Positions 36,403 through 47,665 are shown, counted from the stretch's first letter. The stretch is DNA of 64,000 bases from Gibbula magus (GCA_936450465.1 OW388305.1:55294625-55358624); one strand, 5' to 3'. Notes: a model not told the origin generated them from the sequence alone. Made by a program: numbers and translations.

Positions 36403-37170
36403 TACAAGAGCTGACGGTTTGGTTGAGAGATGGTTAAGATTTTAAGAGTTTCTCTCACCCAGTAAGCATAAATATATAATTTGTTCATGGCTTAAATGAA
36501 CGGAGTTTAAATTTTCATTCATATTTGTTGTTTGTTTGGAGCACTGGATTACACGAGTCTGTCAGACTTACAATGCAAAATGACGTACCGCCAAGTACCA
36601 CCGTAAATAATTCATGAAAACTTGTCTAGCAGGTAAATAGCATAATTGGCTGTTGTAATAAGACAATTATTTGACAGATGCATCCAGCTTGAACTTCTGC
36701 CAAGTGATTTTATCATAATATTTAGCAAAAGTAAAGAGGTTTTTGTAAAACATCTACCAACTTGTCAATGCTATGTGAATGGTATTTCTGTGTTTTCTGT
36801 GTTTTCTGTGCAGCCTTAGCCTCATTTTTTATTTTGTTACTCGGTTTCTCATGCCTCATTAATATTCATGAGGCAATATTAAGATTCTGTCCACAGCATA
36901 TGAAGCACATTTGATACCCAGGCCTGACATCTTTAATAGTCAAAAGTACACTGCAAGACAGTAACATTCACTTTGTTAACATGTGTACAACATTGTTGCA
37001 ACTCCATGATAACTTGTATTGTGAAATAACCTTCAGGAAAAAGATAACAATGTTGTTGGTAAGACATGATACATGTGTGAACAGTGAACTTTAGAATATT
37101 CAAGTTGAGAATATAAAGGTGACCTAGATAATAATTAATATACTGGAAAATATTGTCAGGGATATTTTGC
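36403..37170. other. intergenic, no gene supported
   Basis: Contains a small repeat of TGTGTTTTC around 36790-36810 and TAATATTCATGAGGCAATATTA near 36858. No coding signal. Confidence 0.4.
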
Positions 37171-37171
37171 C

Positions 37172-37400
37172 TAAGTGCCATTGGCTCTGTAGCTCATCAG
37201 GGTTCATATTGTTCGATGATGAGTGAGTGAGTTATTGTTTAACGCCGCTTCGGCAGTATTGCAGCCATTAGCGGCGATGTTCGATGATGAAGAGTTCAAG
37301 ACAAATTAATAGATTGTTTTCAATATAATGCACAATCCATAGCCCTAAAAGTTTCTAGTCTTGGTCAGTGGCACAGGTGCGTGTATTGCTTAGAAACAGC
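37172..37400 (+). mobile_element. Family A left end, interrupted by a SINE piece
   Basis: GCCATTGGCTCTG and TAGCTCATCAGG (37190-37201) mark the left end. The following DNA matches the reverse complement of about 12115-12242 (ATAATGCACAATCC, TAGCCCT), once the insert at 37223-37277 is removed. The right end is absent. Confidence 0.8.
37223..37277 (+). mobile_element. Truncated SINE-like insertion with 13-bp target duplication
   Basis: A 55-bp insert starting GTGAGTGAGTTATTGTTTAA and carrying CGCCGCTTCGGCAGTATTGC is flanked by perfect 13-bp repeats TGTTCGATGATGA (37210-37222, 37278-37290). The empty site persists in the paralogous copy near 12221-12233 as a single TTTGATGATGA-type sequence. 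GAGTGAGT plus a CGCCGCTT core is typical of mollusc SINE tails. Confidence 0.85.
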
Positions 37401-37844
37401 GTTTGAAAGACATATACCTATATATAGACCCTACCCTATTCCTATATAAAAGGAAAGGGATGTAATGACGAAACCACCCCATGCTCATTCAAAGTCATAT
37501 TTCGCATCAAACATTTTTTTTTATGGCCCAGTCGATGACTACCGTACGCGATAGCTAAATGATTTCCCTCCAAAATGAGCTATAAATGGTCACACTTAGA
37601 TAATTATTTCATAAGGTAACCTGGTATGCGACAAAGACAGTCCGTAATCGCTACCTCGTGAATTCTAAGCCAATTTCCCCGTTAACGAAAATCAGCGAAA
37701 ACTCACCTTTTAAAATTGTTTTTTAATTCCAAACAAAATGTTACAAAATTTGGAGAGAAACAATACAAATCTCTTCTCAAGTCTTGTAAACATGTAATCG
37801 TGTATTGTATATCTTTGAGGGGAAGCTGAAATGAACAAACATTG

Positions 37845-38000
37845 ATCCCCTAGGCTCTAGGTGCAAGGTACCTTCCCATAAAATTTTAGCTTTGGAGTCA
37901 TGGCGATTCTGGAAAAGTCGAAAGTGTGAAAAGTTTACAGACTACAGATTCCGGCCCTTGCCATAACCACATCTGGCCTTTCAGGCCTGTTGAGCCAAAA
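37845..38000 (+). mobile_element. Family A-type right end fragment
   Basis: TAGGTGCAAGGTACCTTCCC and a TTTTAGCTTTGGAGTCATGG block lead to CATCTGGCCTTTCAGGCC and TGTTGAGCCAAAAG. The GGAC-rich segment is lost. Confidence 0.6.
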
Positions 38001-38300
38001 GTTAAACCAAACATAAAACCATTACAGCAAGAAATTATTACCGGTAAGTAATATTACCAAATAACAAAAACAATTGCTTTTCAAATTGTAAAATATGCAA
38101 GCTTTCATACATTCTGCTCAACATAACAAGCGCTTTTCAACATGATCCGTCAGGAGAGATGGCTTATCCCCCCCGGCCCCAAACATAATCAGTTTTAGCA
38201 CTATATAATTAAAACTATAAGGTGATTTTGCTCCTTCCCAATTTAATTAAGTTATTACCTTACTAAAAGAGAATTGTCAAAAAATGTTGCCATGGAAAGA

Positions 38301-38336
38301 GAAAAAATAGAGCCATAGGCTCTGCAGCTCATCAGG
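38301..38336 (+). mobile_element. Family A left end, isolated
   Basis: An A-run, hairpin AGAGCC-ATA-GGCTCT and CAGCTCATCAGG. No satellite unit or right end follows, so it is an end-only remnant. Confidence 0.65.
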
Positions 38337-38339
38337 TAC

Positions 38340-39397
38340 TATATCTACTAAAAATATATTTTTAAAAAATTGGTTTGGACAAATTTGCTTTCAATACAGG
38401 TTTACTTATAACCTTTAAAAAAAAATCAGTGGAGCAACCGTCAAATATTTTTACCATGTTTCCCTACATCTCTTATTTTCTCTGACCAATCATCAGCCCA
38501 AAACAATCCCCTACAGAGAAAGGGAAAGGAGGATGGGGAGACAGGGAGAGAGAACCATTACACTTTGGTATGAAATGGTCAAGCATAATTCTTCATTCAT
38601 AAAAAAGTCTAGGTGTTAACAATTGAATAGCTTAGACAAACTTGAAAGTCTTAAAAGCATTTTCTCCTCAACTGTAAGAAATAACCATTGTACCAATCCT
38701 TCAAATACTAAACAACATGCATTTGTCTATAGTGCCTCACTTAGTTTAACTATTACATAAAAAGAAGCCTGATCATAACATAGCAATACACATTACTCTC
38801 TCAGCTGCTCTTGTACTGTGGAGAACAGTGAGTGAAACCTGAAACCTCCAGTTACATCACTCTCCAGCATAAGACTTAAAATATCCCTATCTTGCCTAAT
38901 TTGAGACTTTTTGAGGGCTACTTTCTTTGTAGAAATGTTGATTGTAACCCACTGACGATACCATTATGTTTGATAGCTGATTTTAATTTAGACATGTTAT
39001 GTATTAAAGACAATAATTTCAATCATGTGTCTGTCATACTAGGTCACATGTATCTGTCATAGGTCACGTGTGAAAATCGCCATTTTCCGCAAAGTTCAAA
39101 GGCTCACAACTGTTTAACTAATTTGGATATCTAAATTTTATTTACAGCTCTGGATGAACAATTTCAAGAACAACAACTTTTCTGTTGAACCCTTTCATCA
39201 AAAAGTTGATAGTGAAGTTCCGAACATCGCACACGTTCTCAAGGGGTCAAAATTTAAGCAATTTAGAGAATTTTCTTGAATATTCAGAAAAAGATAACAC
39301 ATTACTTATGTATGCAATCTTAATGATGATTACATCTACTTAAGTGGAAATTAAAGCACAATATTTTTCTATTATGCAACTTAGTATGAAAATATTA
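38340..39397. other. intergenic, no gene supported
   Basis: A G/A-rich patch (38518-38550) and the near-duplicate phrase AGGTCACATGTATCTGTCAT / AGGTCACGTG near 39045 are the only features noticed. Confidence 0.4.
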
Positions 39398-39407
39398 ACC
39401 ATTTTGT

Positions 39408-39855
39408 CAGTCTGATTAAAATCGACGGTTTTCTATGGAATAAACATTGCAAAATAGTGCATCTACCAGGATACGAACTAATATCAGTCGTAGGTTCCAC
39501 GCCAAACCGTCTGATAACAGTTCATAGACTCGCGTGTTCGAGCGCAATTCAGGTAGCCAATCAAAAGATGCCCAACAAATGCTTTCGGTGCGAGAAACTA
39601 GGGGCAGATAACTCCAAACAGCTATCCTTTTGTCTGTTCCGAATGCTTTCAAAACAGCGACCGTTTAAATACTATGATGTGATTGGTCAGCTATTTGACT
39701 CAGCTTTTGCTGCGCTAAACCGGTTCGGAACACACGCCTTTATGGGATGTTCTCAGACCTTGAGGTGAGGAATCTACAGAACCTGTTCGTATCCCGGTAG
39801 ATATATTATTTTGCAAATTTTATTCCTCGGAACAAGGTCGATTTTAATCAGACTG
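39408..39855. mobile_element. MULE-like MITE, 448 bp, about 70-bp inverted ends
   Basis: Left end CAGTCTGATTAAAATCGAC mirrors the right end at 39837-39855, and similarity continues inward for about 70 bp (CTACC.GGATACGAAC on both arms). Perfect 10-bp flanking repeats ACCATTTTGT lie at 39398-39407 and 39856-39865. Long inverted ends with a 9-11-bp duplication are the Mutator-like pattern. A 103-codon open frame inside (39457-39768) has no known domain. Confidence 0.85.
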
Positions 39856-39884
39856 ACCATTTTGTCTTAATCGTGAGAAAGGTC

Positions 39885-41140
39885 GGCCTAAGAGTAATTG
39901 AAGGGTCCAAATGACGGGGGCTCCATAATGATGTTTAAATGCTACTCAAGTAAGAGAAACTGATCATACAAAGTGATCAAAATAGCAGAGATAATTTTCT
40001 ATAACATAACATATCATATCTGACATCAGAAAATTTGGTTGCAGGACAGAAATGTACTTGAAACATCGTATTTAGTGAATTTGGTTGCAGTCCCCTATAG
40101 GGATCTGCAACCAAATTTATTTACAGCAATCATTCATCATTATTCCTACCTTGTCAAATAATATTTGGTTGCAGAGAAAAAAATAGTGTGTTGACAAGCA
40201 CATAGGATTAGTTTGGTTGCAGAGGTTTTCAAATTTACTAAATTTGACAAAAATACGATGACATTTTCTGAATCATTTCGGCAAGTTCTCTCTCGCTAAG
40301 TGTATGACGTAATGAAACTAATGTATGTAACGCATCCTCCCATTGGCTCATTCCGTATCAACCATTTCTAACAACAACAACAAAATTCATGTTTATTAAT
40401 TCTGGTTGCTTTTATCACGTTTCTAGATAGAAACTATTCATTAAAATAACCTAATGCTGTTTATTTCCTATAAAACTAATTCAGCAATCAAAGATATCTA
40501 TGACAACCAATCAGAATTGTGATCAGATTTGACAACAATTCGAATTCACCTCGCGGCCACGTTGTCAGCTGGTTGTAAACAAAAACGTAAATTAATGCTT
40601 AAATTTGGACAAAATGTTTCAAAAGTACCTACCAAGACATGCCTTATGGTAGGAAATGTTAAATTAACAAGGTTAGTGGGTAGTTTCTATCTATAGCATT
40701 AGAAATGACAGCAACATGATAATATGACATGATTGAAAACCGGACTTGATAACGATCGCTAAGAAGTTTCCGCTAACTGTAAATATTGAAATAAAAGGCA
40801 AGGTAAGTTCCAACATTCGTCAGATCATGATATTTTCCTTCTGCAACCAAATTGTGTCAAGTCAAGGCTGTTCTGTTTGATGAAAACATGTATTTTGATG
40901 GTTTAAAAAGTTTGGTTGCAGTTGCCTATAGGGGACTGCAACCAAATTGCGAAATGACCCGATTTCCATGTAAAGTTATAACCTGCAACCAAATTCAAAG
41001 ATATCATGTTATATATCATGCTATAGATAATTAGTTCAGCTATCAGAAAAACGTAATCTGAGCACTTTTGAAGAGTTTGGTTGCATTTTATGGCTATTTT
41101 AGACACCCCGTCATTTGGACCCTTCAATTACTCTTAGGCC
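39885..41140. mobile_element. hAT-like non-autonomous element with TTTGGTTGCAG sites
   Basis: Perfect 35-bp inverted ends (39885-39919, 41106-41140; outer bases GGCCTAAGAG) are flanked by exact 8-bp duplications GAAAGGTC (39877-39884, 41141-41148). The interior, 1256 bp in all, has no transposase. TTTGGTTGCAG occurs in both orientations at about 40034, 40080, 40168, 40212, 40842, 40911, 40982 and 41079. Twice it forms a palindrome around CCTATAGGG (40080-40121, 40911-40949). Repeated subterminal sites of this type bind transposase in hAT elements; that role is inferred here. Confidence 0.9.
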
Positions 41141-41189
41141 GAAAGGTCATGTAGGGGTCCATTAATAAGCGATTGTTCGGGGGTCGGAA

Positions 41190-41620
41190 TAAAATGTACA
41201 AAATACGATCCCCTAGATGCAAGGTACCTCCCAAGAAAATTTCAGCTTTGGGGGTATAGCAGTTCTGGAGGAGAAGTCGAAAATGTGAAAAATAAACAAA
41301 TGACGCCTGACAACTGCCAATGGCCAATGCCATAAACCGTGCAGGCCTGATGAGCTATAAATAGGTTCTACAATTTAGAATATCAATTGTCTACACAACA
41401 TTTCAGCTCTCTAAACCTTTTGGTACTGGAGAAGAAGATGACAATAGGTTTTTCATGATCCCTGTGACCCTTTGTGGGGTCATGGGGTCACGAAATCTAA
41501 AATTTAGAATCCTCAATTGCCAAGGAGTCTGCACGCAACATTTCAGCTCTCTAGACCTTTTGGAAATGGAAGAGAAGATGAAATAGGTTAGATGTAATGA
41601 CATATGGTCACATTCGGATT
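41190..41620 (+). mobile_element. Family A fragment: right end plus satellite units
   Basis: CCCCTAGATGCAAGGTACCT through GCAGGCCTGATGAGCTATAA (about 41340-41357) is a family A right end. It is followed by about two 145-bp-type units (TTTTGGTACTGGAGAAGAAG, AATTTAGAATCCTCAATTGC). Order end-then-units shows adjacent, rearranged copies. Confidence 0.65.
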
Positions 41621-41623
41621 CAT

Positions 41624-43037
41624 AAAAATAGAGCCATGGGCTCTGTAGCTCATCAGGAACTGTATTGTTTAAAAAAACGAAATAAATTGTTCTCATATTG
41701 TTCTAGAGCTTTTCATACTGGGAAAGAAGTCGAAAATAGGTTCTACAACCTATTGGTCAAGAAATCTGCATCCAATATTTCAGCTATCGAGACCTATTGG
41801 TACTGAAGAAGAAGATTAAAAGAGGCTTTTAAGGTTGTGACCCCTGACACCCCATTTGGGGTAACGAGGTCACAAAATCTATAATTTAGAATCCGCATTA
41901 GCCAAGAAGTCTGCACACAACTTTTCAGCTCTCTAGACATATTTGAACTGGAGAAGAAGATGAAAATATTGGTTTTTAAGGTCGTGACCCCTGTGACCCT
42001 ATTTGGGGTCATGGCCATGGGGTAACGAAATCTACAATTTAGAATTTGCCGTGTCAACCCCGAGGACGATGTGAACTTTGAAACCCTACTGGAACAGCTC
42101 AAGTTAAAAGATATAGCCAGTGTGATGCAACTGGGCAGGTTGAGATGGCTCGGCACAGCACCAGCTGTATCTCGCAGATCAGAGAACTCAGTGTTCCTGC
42201 ACAACGGAGTAAAGGAAGACCGAAGCTAACATGGGATGAACTTGTGTCGCGCGACTGTGAGGCCTTGTGTATGTGCCAGGATCGCCCAGTCTGGAGAGGT
42301 ACACTCCGATCTCGACGGACAGACAGGCCTTACCCGTGTTAGAGGATTAATCATGGCCTGGTTAATCTAAAACGGATGATGATGATGATGATGATGATGA
42401 ATCCCCATTGGCCAAGGAGTCTGCACATAACTTTTCAGCTCTCCAAACCTTTCAGAACTGGAGAAGAAGCTTAAAATAGGTTTTTAAGGTTGTGACCCCT
42501 GGGACCTTATTTGGGGTCAGGGGGTAACAAAATCTACAATTTATAATCGCCATTGGCCAAGGAGTCTGCACTTAAAATTTCAGCTCTCTAGAGTTATCGC
42601 TTCTGGAGAAAAAGCGAGAAAAGTTTACGAATGGATGGATGGACGGCCGACCGGACGGCGGACGCCATGCAATGCGTCTAGGTACAGTGGTTCTTGAGAA
42701 GAAGATGAAAATAGGTTTCCAGGTCCTGACCTCTGTGATCTATATTTTGGGTCGCACGGTCACAAAATCTACAATTTAGAATCCCCATTGGCCAAGCAGT
42801 CTGTACACAGTATTTCAGCTCTCTAGACCTTTTGGAACTGGAGAAGTAGATGAAGATAGATAGATCACCAAATCTACAATTACGAATCCCTATTAGCCAA
42901 GGAGTCTGCACACATCATTTCTGCTCTCTAGAAGAAGTAAAAAAAAGCGAAAAGATTACGGATTGACTGGCGGACGGACGCCGTATGTCGGCCCATGCCA
43001 TGAGCCCATCGGGCCTTTCAGACCTGATGAGCTAAAA
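41624..43037 (+). mobile_element. Family A element, complete, with nested LINE
   Basis: Left: hairpin AGAGCC-ATG-GGCTCT and TAGCTCATCAGG (41646-41657). Right: GGAC-rich segment (42963-42978), GGCCTTTCAGACC and CCTGATGAGCTA (43023-43034). The interior has about seven diverged satellite units, two internal GGAC segments (42637-42665, 42968-42980), and a LINE fragment at 42046-42400. The doubled GGAC segment suggests fusion of two copies. Confidence 0.75.
42046..42400 (+). mobile_element. 5'-truncated LINE 3' end with GATGAT tail
   Basis: It codes for the C-terminal part of a non-LTR reverse transcriptase: LGRLRWLGTA (about 42130-42160), then after a +1 shift GRPKLTWDELVSRDCEALC and DRPVWRGTLRSRR (to 42342). 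It ends in (GAT)n at 42374-42400, a common tail of RTE-like LINEs. It splits a satellite unit between AATTTAGAAT and ATCCCCATTGG, with possible short duplication GAAT. Confidence 0.8.
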
Positions 43038-43162
43038 ATGTGCCCGAGAAACATTTAACTTTTTTATGCAGCCTTACATGTGTTAAGTTTAGGAACAAGT
43101 TACACCCCTTGGAAAGTTAAATTTTCTGTTTAAGTTGCAGGTTATATGCCATAACCACCATC

Positions 43163-46100
43163 TACGCAGGTTGGTTATCTCATAACCACCATGGTCAGTT
43201 ATGAAGTATTCAACCTTGGGGAAAAAATGAACTTGTAATATTTAGATTTTTTTTTTATCAAATTAGAAATGAAAGTTTTGCAAGTAACGCAAGTGGGAAT
43301 CGAACTTTGAACCTCCATGAATCGAGCAGCGCCTTTGCCAATTGATCTACCGAGAGTCCCCACACCGTAGGAACATGTTCACCTGGAAATTGTTACTCAA
43401 CGGAAGTGAACGAATTTCTCTGCGAGAGGTCAGTTTACAAATGTGCATTTGGTGTAATTTTTTGTTGGATAAATCGGTTTTGAGGTATTTATGAGAAAAA
43501 ATGTTTCAGGCTGTAAAATGGTAGACACCGGTGAATCCATAGACAAAAGATAATGTAATTATGTGCCCTCAGTCAACTGTTACATCACAATTTAGGAGTC
43601 GAATTTCGCATGTGGAACTTACGTGTGTTTGATATTACCTTGCTTTCAGAAAATCCATAAAAGATACTCATATACTTTTTACCATGTTGTGAAACATCCA
43701 TATATGGACATATATGCGAAATATTGATACTTATTATTGACAAATAACACAATTAGAACCACTGAACCACAAGTGGTGTCAAAACAAAGTGAACGAGTTA
43801 CTAACGGGGTAGGTGTTTTCTTTAGGAACGCGTTCACCAAGATAGTATATGTAGCTTGGTTATAATTTGTGAAACTGACATTAATTGTTTTTTCTCATGA
43901 GATAAGAATACTGAATGAGTAAACATTCTTAGCCCATACCTATACATTTACCTATTCTGAAGCAACTTGCTCAATTTATATACATATTTCATAATATAAT
44001 TTGAATAGTGAATAAAATGTGATTTCTTTTAATTTAAAGAATTCGTCTTAGAATATTGGTAACAAAACTGACATAATAACAATCAATTATCACTTTAATC
44101 GTTAACTGAAGATTTATAAAGCAAGGTCAAGCGTGCATATTTCACATTTGTGTAATTTTTTTAACATTACTTAAGAATAAATACGCAGGTTGGTTATCTC
44201 ATAACCACCATGGTCAGTTATGAAGTATTCAACCTTGGGAAAAAAATGAACTTGTAATATTTAGATTTTTTTTTTATCAAATTAGAAATGAAAGTTTTGC
44301 AAGTAACGCAAGTGGGAATCGAACTTTGAACCTCCATGAATCGAGCAGCGCCTTTGCCAATTGATCTACCGAGAGTCCCCACACCGTAGGAACATGTTCA
44401 CCTGGAAATTGTTACTCAACGGAAGTGAACGAATTTCTCTGCGAGAGGTCAGTTTACAAATGTGCATTTGGTGTAATTTTTTGTTGGATAAATCGGTTTT
44501 GAGGTATTTATGAGAAAAAATGTTTCAGGCTGTAAAATGGTAGACACCGGTGAATCCATAGACAAAAGATAATGTAATTATGTGCCCTCAGTCAACTGTT
44601 ACATCACAATTTAGGAGTCGAATTTCGCATGTGGAACTTACGTGTGTTTGATATTACCTTGCTTTCAGAAAATCCATAAAAGATACTCATATACTTTTTA
44701 CCATGTTGTGAAACATCCATATATGGACATATATGCGAAATATTGATACTTATTATTGACAAATAACACAATTAGAACCACTGAACCACAAGTGGTGTCA
44801 AAACAAAGTGAACGAGTTACTAACGGGGTAGGTGTTTTCTTTAGGAACGCGTTCACCAAGATAGTATATGTAGCTTGGTTATAATTTGTGAAACTGACAT
44901 TAATTGTTTTTTCTCATGAGATAAGAATACTGAATGAGTAAACATTCTTAGCCCATACCTATACATTTACCTATTCTGAAGCAACTTGCTCAATTTATAT
45001 ACATATTTCATAATATAATTTGAATAGTGAATAAAATGTGATTTCTTTTAATTTAAAGAATTCGTCTTAGAATATTGGTAACAAAACTGACATAATAACA
45101 ATCAATTATCACTTTAATCGTTAACTGAAGATTTATAAAGCAAGGTCAAGCGTGCATATTTCACATTTGTGTAATTTTTTTAACATTACTTAAGAATAAA
45201 TACGCAGGTTGGTTATCTCATAACCACCATGGTCAGTTATGAAGTATTCAACCTTGGGGAAAAAATGAACTTGTAATATTTAGATTTTTTTTTTATCAAA
45301 TTAGAAATGAAAGTTTTGCAAGTAACGCAAGTGGGAATCGAACTTTGAACCTCCATGAATCGAGCAGCGCCTTTGCCAATTGATCTACCGAGAGTCCCCA
45401 CACCGTAGGAACATGTTCACCTGGAAATTGTTACTCAACGGAAGTGAACGAATTTCTCTGCGAGAGGTCAGTTTACAAATGTGCATTTGGTGTAATTTTT
45501 TGTTGGATAAATCGGTTTTGAGGTATTTATGAGAAAAAATGTTTCAGGCTGTAAAATGGTAGACACCGGTGAATCCATAGACAAAAGATAATGTAATTAT
45601 GTGCCCTCAGTCAACTGTTACATCACAATTTAGGAGTCGAATTTCGCATGTGGAACTTACGTGTGTTTGATATTACCTTGCTTTCAGAAAATCCATAAAA
45701 GATACTCATATAATTTTTACCATGTTGTGAAACATCCATATATGGACATATATCCGAAATATTGATACTTATTATTGACAAATAACACAATTAGAACCAC
45801 TGAACCACAAGTGGTGTCAAAACAAAGTGAACGAGTTACTAACGGGGTAGGTGTTTTCTTTAGGAACGCGTTCACCAAGATAGTATATGTAGCTTGGTTA
45901 TAATTTGTGAAACTGACATTAATTGTTTTTTCTCATGAGATAAGAATACTGAATGAGTAAACATTCTTAGCCCATACCTATACATTTACCTATTCTGAAG
46001 CAACTTGCTCAATTTATATACATATTTCATAATATAATTTGAATAGTGAATAAAATGTGATTTCTTTTAATTTAAAGAATTCGTCTTAGAATATTGGTAA

Positions 46101-46219
46101 CAAAACTGACATAATAACAATCAATTATCACTTTAATCGTTAACTGAAGATTTATAAAGCAAGGTCAAGCGTGCATATTTCACATTTGTGTAATTTTTTT
46201 AACATTACTTAAGAATAAA
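43163..46219 (+). repeat. Three tandem copies of a 1019-bp unit
   Basis: TACGCAGGTTGG starts each copy at 43163, 44182 and 45201, exactly 1019 bp apart; copy 3 ends at AAGAATAAAT near 46219. Copies differ at only a few positions (GGGGA/GGGAA near 43219/44238; ATACTTTTT/ATAATTTTT near 45712; TATGCGAAA/TATCCGAAA near 45752). A partial motif CATAACCACCATC just upstream (43151) hints at a degenerate fourth start. No long reading frame. Confidence 0.97.
43293..43361 (-). repeat. tRNA-like segment in each 1019-bp unit
   Basis: On the minus strand the segment begins GGGGACTCTCGGTAGATCAA, with an A-box-like GGTAGATCAATTGG, and ends with GGTTCAAAGTTCGATTCCC, where AGTTCGATTCC fits the pol III B box. 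The stems do not close into a full cloverleaf. Equivalent copies lie at 44312-44380 and 45331-45399. A tRNA-derived SINE head or tRNA pseudogene is likelier than a functional tRNA. Confidence 0.5.
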
Positions 46220-46600
46220 TAACAAATAGTAATCGGAATTTCTCTCCTTGAAATTTTACACTTTTTAAAAAATTGACTCATGCATGCCTCAAATAGGGAA
46301 GACATTTCCGGCCATAGCGACAGCTGCGATGTCATCACACCGCTCTGGCGCCATGCAATAACCATGACGTCACAATGATGTGAAGCTCACGGCTACCCCG
46401 CTATGACGTCATATTACCACCGCCAACACCGCTAGTATATAAGGGATGTACAGCCCCTTAACCCTTTTGTCTGAAGAGTGCTACCTTAAAGGCACAAGTG
46501 CACGCTTTTTGCATTCAAATAAGCTATTTTAGGTCATACGAGGACATATAAACTCAAATTAGCTTTCTTTCGGTGCAATAAATACTTATTATTCTTCACA
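46220..46600 (+). other. Unassigned leader upstream of the LINE
   Basis: Contains three TGACGTCA-like sites (around 46362, 46404 and, weaker, 46329) and a CGCTAGTATATAAGGGATG box near 46432, a TATA-like sequence. It could be a promoter or another truncated repeat; nothing decides between them. Confidence 0.35.
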
Positions 46601-46601
46601 G

Positions 46602-47558
46602 AAGGTTCTCTCCGAACAGGCTTTGAAAGTTCTCAGAATTATCCGGTCTAATTTACATAATTGTTTAAATCTTCCATTTAAAGTATTATTACACATTTTT
46701 TATGTTAAAGTTTTACCGATTTTAATGTACGGTACAGAAATCTGGGGATTTCATCCATCAACGGACGTTGCTCGAGTTCATGATAATTTTTGTAAAGATG
46801 TGTTACGTCTGGGTAGATCTACACCTAATTTGGTCGGGCGAGGCGAGCTTGGTAGATATTCACTTCGTGTTAATCAGTATGTTAAGATTATAAAATTGTG
46901 GGTACGGCTGTTGATCCAACAGGATAATGTAATTTTACGAAAGGCTTATGATTATCAATATAGTTTGGCAGAGGTTGGAAGGAAGTGTTGGGCATTAAAT
47001 GTTAAGAATTTGTTGTTTAGCTACGGGTTTGGTTATGTTTGGTTAAATCAAAATGTAGGTTGTATCAATAGTTTTATTTCAAGGTTTAGAGAAAGGTGCA
47101 TTGCTTTAGATAATCAACTCTTTATTGAAAGTATATCTAGCTTCTCCAAACTTAACTTATATACACACATTAAACATGAAGTTATGTGTGAAGATTACTT
47201 ATCTTTGATTACATTACCAGTGTATCGTATTACATTTTGTAAATTCCGATGCTCCAATCATAAACTGTTAATTGAGGAAGGACGAAAGACTGGTATCCCA
47301 CGGAATGAAAGACTGTGTCCCTTTTGTATCGTACCAGTAGTGGAGTCGGAATATCATTTCTGTATGGAATGTAACTTTTATAATGATCTTCGCCAGAGCT
47401 TACTCCCTAAATATTATATTCAGTATCCTAATATGTATACATTTCTACAACTTATGTCATCAAATAACACTTCAATTGTCAATAACCTAGCTAAATATGT
47501 ATTTCTAGCACTTAAGAAACGCACAAGGTTTCTCAATTGTAATATCTCTAGCCTGTAA
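46602..47558 (+). CDS. LINE reverse transcriptase, C-terminal fragment
   Basis: An open frame of about 318 codons ends at TAA 47556-47558. It continues upstream of the first likely start as KVLSEQALKVLRIIRSN, showing 5' truncation. Conserved text LPILMYGTEIWGF and GRGELGRY is the region after the reverse transcriptase palm in bivalve LINEs. The C-terminal RLCPFCIVPVVESEYHFCMEC is a Cys/His motif typical of the LINE C-terminus. The catalytic YxDD region is absent. The frame is intact, so the insertion is fairly young or was recently active. The encoded fragment alone could not reverse transcribe. Confidence 0.85.
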   Translation, partial: KVLSEQALKVLRIIRSNLHNCLNLPFKVLLHIFYVKVLPILMYGTEIWGFHPSTDVARVHDNFCKDVLRLGRSTPNLVGRGELGRYSLRVNQYVKIIKLWVRLLIQQDNVILRKAYDYQYSLAEVGRKCWALNVKNLLFSYGFGYVWLNQNVGCINSFISRFRERCIALDNQLFIESISSFSKLNLYTHIKHEVMCEDYLSLITLPVYRITFCKFRCSNHKLLIEEGRKTGIPRNERLCPFCIVPVVESEYHFCMECNFYNDLRQSLLPKYYIQYPNMYTFLQLMSSNNTSIVNNLAKYVFLALKKRTRFLNCNISSL

Positions 47559-47665
47559 TTATACGGCGCTTCACTAATATTTTTCATTCATGTTCTATGT
47601 ACTTGTATAATGGGCCGGTGGCCCCTTTACGGAAATAAACACAGATTCGATTCTTTACAATTGAC
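47559..47665 (+). mobile_element. LINE 3' untranslated region with polyA signal
   Basis: A hairpin GGGCC-GGT-GGCCC (about 47612-47624) is followed by AATAAA at 47634-47639. The LINE ends shortly after, before the family B element at 47683. Confidence 0.6.

Noticed and set aside
39457..39768. 103-codon frame with CFRCEK motif
   Set aside because: It is inside a 448-bp MULE-like MITE between its inverted ends; no second Cys/His pair or transposase similarity was recognised.
43293..45399. Functional tRNA genes in the 1019-bp units
   Set aside because: A- and B-box-like sequences are present but acceptor and T stems do not pair properly, so a tRNA-derived repeat is more likely.
46362..46445. 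Host promoter with CRE-like sites
   Set aside because: TGACGTCA-like sites and a TATA-like box are present, but the only downstream frame is a truncated LINE, so a gene promoter is not supported beyond a suggestion.
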